A stretch of DNA of 64,000 nucleotides, taken from contig NZ_BMXJ01000002.1 of NCBI RefSeq assembly GCF_014651695.1, forward strand, positions 744,001 to 808,000. The letters run 5' to 3'. The notes under the pieces were generated by a model, which saw only the letters and a program-made list of their open reading frames with translations, searched no databases and was not told the origin of the DNA. This document shows positions 61,421 through 64,000 of the stretch, piece after piece. The position numbers and the translations under genes were made by a program. Position 1 is the stretch's first letter, and each line of letters opens with the position of its first letter. The DNA comes from Nocardiopsis terrae (GTDB lineage: Bacteria; Actinomycetota; Actinomycetes; Streptosporangiales; Streptosporangiaceae).

Positions 61421-63706
61421 CTACTCCTCGTCGTCCTTCTCCGCCTCTTCGACCCCGGCGTCGCCGTGCATGGGCATCTCGAACCAGACGGCCTTGCCGT
61501 CCGGGGTGGGCCGGGAGCCCCAGCGGCTGGCGAGCTGCTCGACCAGGTACAGACCGCGACCGCCCTCGTCGTCGGCGGCGGCGCTGCGGATCCGGGGCAG
61601 GCGCAGGTCGTGGTCGAAGACCTCCACCCACACGGCGCTGGCCCCCCGGCGGAGTCGGAGCAGGAACTCCTTGTCCCCCGGGTCGTCGCTGGACTCGTCC
61701 TCCTCGGCGACCGCCTCCAGCAGGTCGCTCCAGTCCTCGTCGAACTCGTCGGCCGCACCGCCCGGGTCGAGCGGGGACTCCGAGTCCAGGACACCGCTAC
61801 CGGTGAACTCCCGGTGCACCGGGTGCGGGGTGGCGTGGATGACCACGTTGGTGACGATCTCCGAGACCAGCAGGCAGGCCAGTTCGGCCTGGTCGCGGTC
61901 GACGCCCCAATCCTTGAAGGTGTCGGCAGCCAGGTGCCGGGCCGCACCCACCGTGGACGCCTCCGAGGGGAACCAGCCCTCGCGCAGGGCGAGCTCCTCG
62001 GAGTGGGTGCGCACGACCAGGAGCGCCGTGTCGTCGTCCAGTTCACCCGGAACGCTGTGCACCGCGGCCTCGGCGATCTGTTCCACGTCCTTGTCGGCGA
62101 CCTCGGCGACCCGTTCTGTCAGCCGGGCCAGCGCGCGCTCGGGGTCGGCCCTCCCGCCGACAGGTCGCCGGTCCACCATGCCGTCGGTGTACATCACCAG
62201 GGTCGCACCCAGGGGCAGACGCAGGTCGGCCTGGTGGTAGACGATGTCCTCACCGGAGCCGCCCCTGGCGCGCACGCCCAGCATGCGGTCGGTGACCTCC
62301 AGGTCGAGGGCGTCAACCGACTCCGACGTGATGAGCAGCGGGGAGGCGTGTCCCGCGTTGGCGTAGGACAGCTCCCGGGACCAGGCGTCGTAGACCATGT
62401 AGAGGCAGCTGACGCTGGGGATCCAGACACCGCCGTTCCCGTCGGGGGTGCCGAGCTGGCGTACCCACTCGTCGAGTTCGCGCAGGATGTCCGCGGGCTC
62501 CCGGTCGGCCTGGGCGAAGGCGCGCAGGGCGGCACGCAACTGCCCCATGACGGCGGCGGCGTGCGGGCCCCGCCCCTCGACGTCGCCGATGACGAGGCCG
62601 ACGCGGCCCGCGGAGAGCGGGATCGCGTCGTAGAAGTCGCCGCCGACCTGGGTCTGGACGCCGTGCCCGTGGGCCTGGAGCGGGCCGGCGGGCAGGTAGC
62701 GGTGGGCCAGGGTCAGCCCGTCCAGGGGCGGGAAGTGGCTGGGCAGCAGACTGTTCTGGAAGGCGAGCGCGGTACTGCGCTCCTCCTCGAAGAGGCGGGC
62801 GTTGTCGATGGCCAGCGCGACCCTGGAGGCGATGGCGCCGACCAGGTCCCGGTCGAAGCCGCCGTAGGTGCTCTTCTGCCGGGGCGAGAGGCCGGACAGC
62901 GCCAGGGTGAGCACACCGAGGACCTCGCCCCGGGCCCGCAGCGGGGCGGCGATGGCGGAGGTGACGCCGACCTGCCGGGAGACCCGGTCGGAACGGTCGT
63001 TGGGTGAGTTCTCGTAGAGGTAGTCGCTGCTGACGACGGTCTCCAGGCGGCGCATCGCCTGGGTGACGAAGTGGCGTTCGGGGTAGCGGACCTCGTCGCC
63101 GACGTCGAACCAGGTCCGGGGCGGCGGGGACCAGCCCTCGGCGTGCACGGAGACCTGTCTGACCAGGCGGTCGTGGTCGTAGAGGTCGATGAAGCAGTGG
63201 TCGGCGAACTGGGGCACCAGGATCCCGGCCACACCCTTGACCGTGGAGTCGAACTCCAGCGAACTGGCCAGGCGACTGCCGATCCGTTCGAGCAGGCCGT
63301 ACTGTTCCTCGACCCGGCCGCTGCGCAGGGCCTCGCGGGCGATCAGGGCGATGCCGTCGATCTCGCCCGCGTTGTCGTGCATGGGCACCGCCTGGGCCCG
63401 TACGTGGATCCAGGTGGAGTCGCCCTTGAGCACGGCGAAGGTGCCCTCCCAGGGTTCGCCGCGCAGGACGCGGCGGGCCAGCTGGGAGGCGTGTTCGCGG
63501 TCGGACTCGTGGATGCCGATGTCCAGCAGGGACAGGCCGACGTAGTCGCGTCCGCCGACGAACCCGAAGAGTTCGCGCGCGTACGGGTTCCAGTAGCGAA
63601 GGAGGCTGAACCGGTCGATGACGACGATGGCGATCTGGGCCTGGTCGACGACCTCGGCCTTGGCTAGCGCGCCGCTCTCCCGGAAGGGCTCACCCCACCG
63701 TGTCAT
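61421..63706 (-). CDS. PAS-GAF-SpoIIE phosphatase with C-terminal HATPase domain
   Basis: 761 residues. PAS domain about 20-130 (IVVIDRFSLLRYWNPYAREL), GAF about 145-310 (LVPQFADHCFIDLYDHDRL), PP2C-type SpoIIE phosphatase about 330-545 (QTQVGGDFYDAIPL, VGLVIGDVEGRGPHAAAVMG, DDDTALLVVR for the metal-binding Asp residues). The RsbW-like HATPase runs from ~565 (ELACLLVSEIVTNVVIH N box; GGRGLYLVEQLASRWG). An unusual acidic insert of about 45 residues (around DEFDEDWSDLLEAVAEEDES) splits the N and G boxes. It would dephosphorylate STAS proteins such as the one at 38.9 kb and may also carry kinase activity. A GC hairpin at 61400-61417 follows the stop. Confidence 0.92.
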   Translation of the reverse strand: MTRWGEPFRESGALAKAEVVDQAQIAIVVIDRFSLLRYWNPYARELFGFVGGRDYVGLSLLDIGIHESDREHASQLARRVLRGEPWEGTFAVLKGDSTWIHVRAQAVPMHDNAGEIDGIALIAREALRSGRVEEQYGLLERIGSRLASSLEFDSTVKGVAGILVPQFADHCFIDLYDHDRLVRQVSVHAEGWSPPPRTWFDVGDEVRYPERHFVTQAMRRLETVVSSDYLYENSPNDRSDRVSRQVGVTSAIAAPLRARGEVLGVLTLALSGLSPRQKSTYGGFDRDLVGAIASRVALAIDNARLFEEERSTALAFQNSLLPSHFPPLDGLTLAHRYLPAGPLQAHGHGVQTQVGGDFYDAIPLSAGRVGLVIGDVEGRGPHAAAVMGQLRAALRAFAQADREPADILRELDEWVRQLGTPDGNGGVWIPSVSCLYMVYDAWSRELSYANAGHASPLLITSESVDALDLEVTDRMLGVRARGGSGEDIVYHQADLRLPLGATLVMYTDGMVDRRPVGGRADPERALARLTERVAEVADKDVEQIAEAAVHSVPGELDDDTALLVVRTHSEELALREGWFPSEASTVGAARHLAADTFKDWGVDRDQAELACLLVSEIVTNVVIHATPHPVHREFTGSGVLDSESPLDPGGAADEFDEDWSDLLEAVAEEDESSDDPGDKEFLLRLRRGASAVWVEVFDHDLRLPRIRSAAADDEGGRGLYLVEQLASRWGSRPTPDGKAVWFEMPMHGDAGVEEAEKDDEE

Positions 63707-63858
63707 CTAGCCGCCACCTCGCCGTCATGAGCTGCGCACATGCCCGCTCCGGGTACTCCGAACGACCGCACCTTGGGGCGAGCGTAGCAACACCGCCAAT
63801 GTTCCCGCAGCGCAATGAGACAATCCCGATGAGCAACCAATCAACGTGTACGGACGTT

Positions 63859-64000
63859 TCACGGCTTGGCGACGAAGATGTGCCCCGCGACGTCGGCGGG
63901 GATCTCGGTGTCCTCACCTTCGCCGATGACGCGCACTCCGTCGTCCGAAGCTCGCAGTACGACTTCCTGCCCCGGTTGTACCCCGGATTTGCGCAAGGTG
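63859..64000 (-). CDS. C-terminal end of a probable DtxR/IdeR-type metal-dependent regulator (partial)
   Basis: 47 codons read in from the right edge to a TGA. LRKSGVQPGQEVVLRASDDG, then VRVIGEGEDTEIPADVAGHI and FVAKP, has the shape of the SH3-like/FeoA C-terminal domain of DtxR-family regulators, which often ends in HIFVA. Alternatives such as a stand-alone FeoA-like or AbrB-type protein cannot be excluded with so little sequence. The 152-bp gap to the SpoIIE gene shows no other gene. Confidence 0.45.
   Translation of the reverse strand, partial: TLRKSGVQPGQEVVLRASDDGVRVIGEGEDTEIPADVAGHIFVAKP

Overview
The window is about 70% GC with the strong codon bias of a filamentous actinomycete. GTG starts, 4-nt start/stop overlaps and WhiJ/Scr1-type regulators are common. 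A guanidine-III aptamer that appears identical, as I recall it, to the structurally solved Thermobifida fusca RNA points to Nocardiopsaceae (Nocardiopsis or a close relative). It is chromosomal housekeeping sequence with small accessory insertions. I see no transposase, integrase, phage genes or CRISPR array.

Layout: 1-4.8 kb, molybdenum cofactor genes (moeA, moaC, mogA), galU, a GNAT acetyltransferase cut by the left edge, and formyl-THF cyclo-ligase. 5-10.4 kb, FmdB, a SAF-domain protein, mscL, a coiled-coil VanY-type peptidase, tRNA-Arg(CCT) and a phospholipase D-type synthase. 10.5-12.5 kb, two methyltransferases and a MerR regulator whose 19-bp-spacer operator overlaps its own start. 12.6-18.2 kb, a compact five-gene operon of the STM4015-STM4014-STM4013-STM4012-STM4011 families (LRR protein, ATP-grasp, alkaline-phosphatase-fold hydrolase, two radical SAM enzymes). 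It has no established function and is the best candidate for an undescribed pathway. 18.2-21.1 kb, HAD phosphatase, DUF2087 protein, a guanidine-III riboswitch with its SMR exporter, and fdhD. 21.5-27.7 kb, two acetate-type symporters, each with a small membrane partner, flanking a cytosolic LytS/LytR-type two-component pair.

27.8-38.8 kb: secreted protein, a hicAB toxin-antitoxin cassette bounded by a perfect 66-bp direct repeat of a terminator, pckA, universal stress protein, DUF998 protein, HelR-type RNA polymerase recycling ATPase, coaA and glmS. pckA and glmS both carry DasR-like (dre) boxes. 38.9-41.9 kb: STAS protein and a complete WhiJ/AbaA-like trio (RsbW-like ATPase, XRE/DUF5753, DUF397) sharing the palindrome TGCACGTGCA. 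42.1-50.1 kb: lysine 2,3-aminomutase, plsX, a tyrosine phosphatase, argS, YceI, ribokinase and exonuclease III.

50.4-64 kb: long acyl-CoA dehydrogenase, YcaQ-like glycosylase, lipoprotein, and a vapBC cassette. That cassette is flanked by a near-perfect repeat of the neighbouring thiolase gene's last codons plus terminator, the same architecture as hicAB. Then thiolase, an MFS exporter with a C-terminal winged-helix domain, and a second acyl-CoA dehydrogenase. The thiolase and this dehydrogenase share a 19-bp palindromic operator. The window ends with a small membrane protein, an NPP1-type secreted protein, a PAS-GAF-SpoIIE-HATPase phosphatase and the 3' end of a probable DtxR/IdeR-type regulator. 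Two toxin-antitoxin modules inserted after a host gene, each with a duplicated host terminator, is the most unusual structural signal here.
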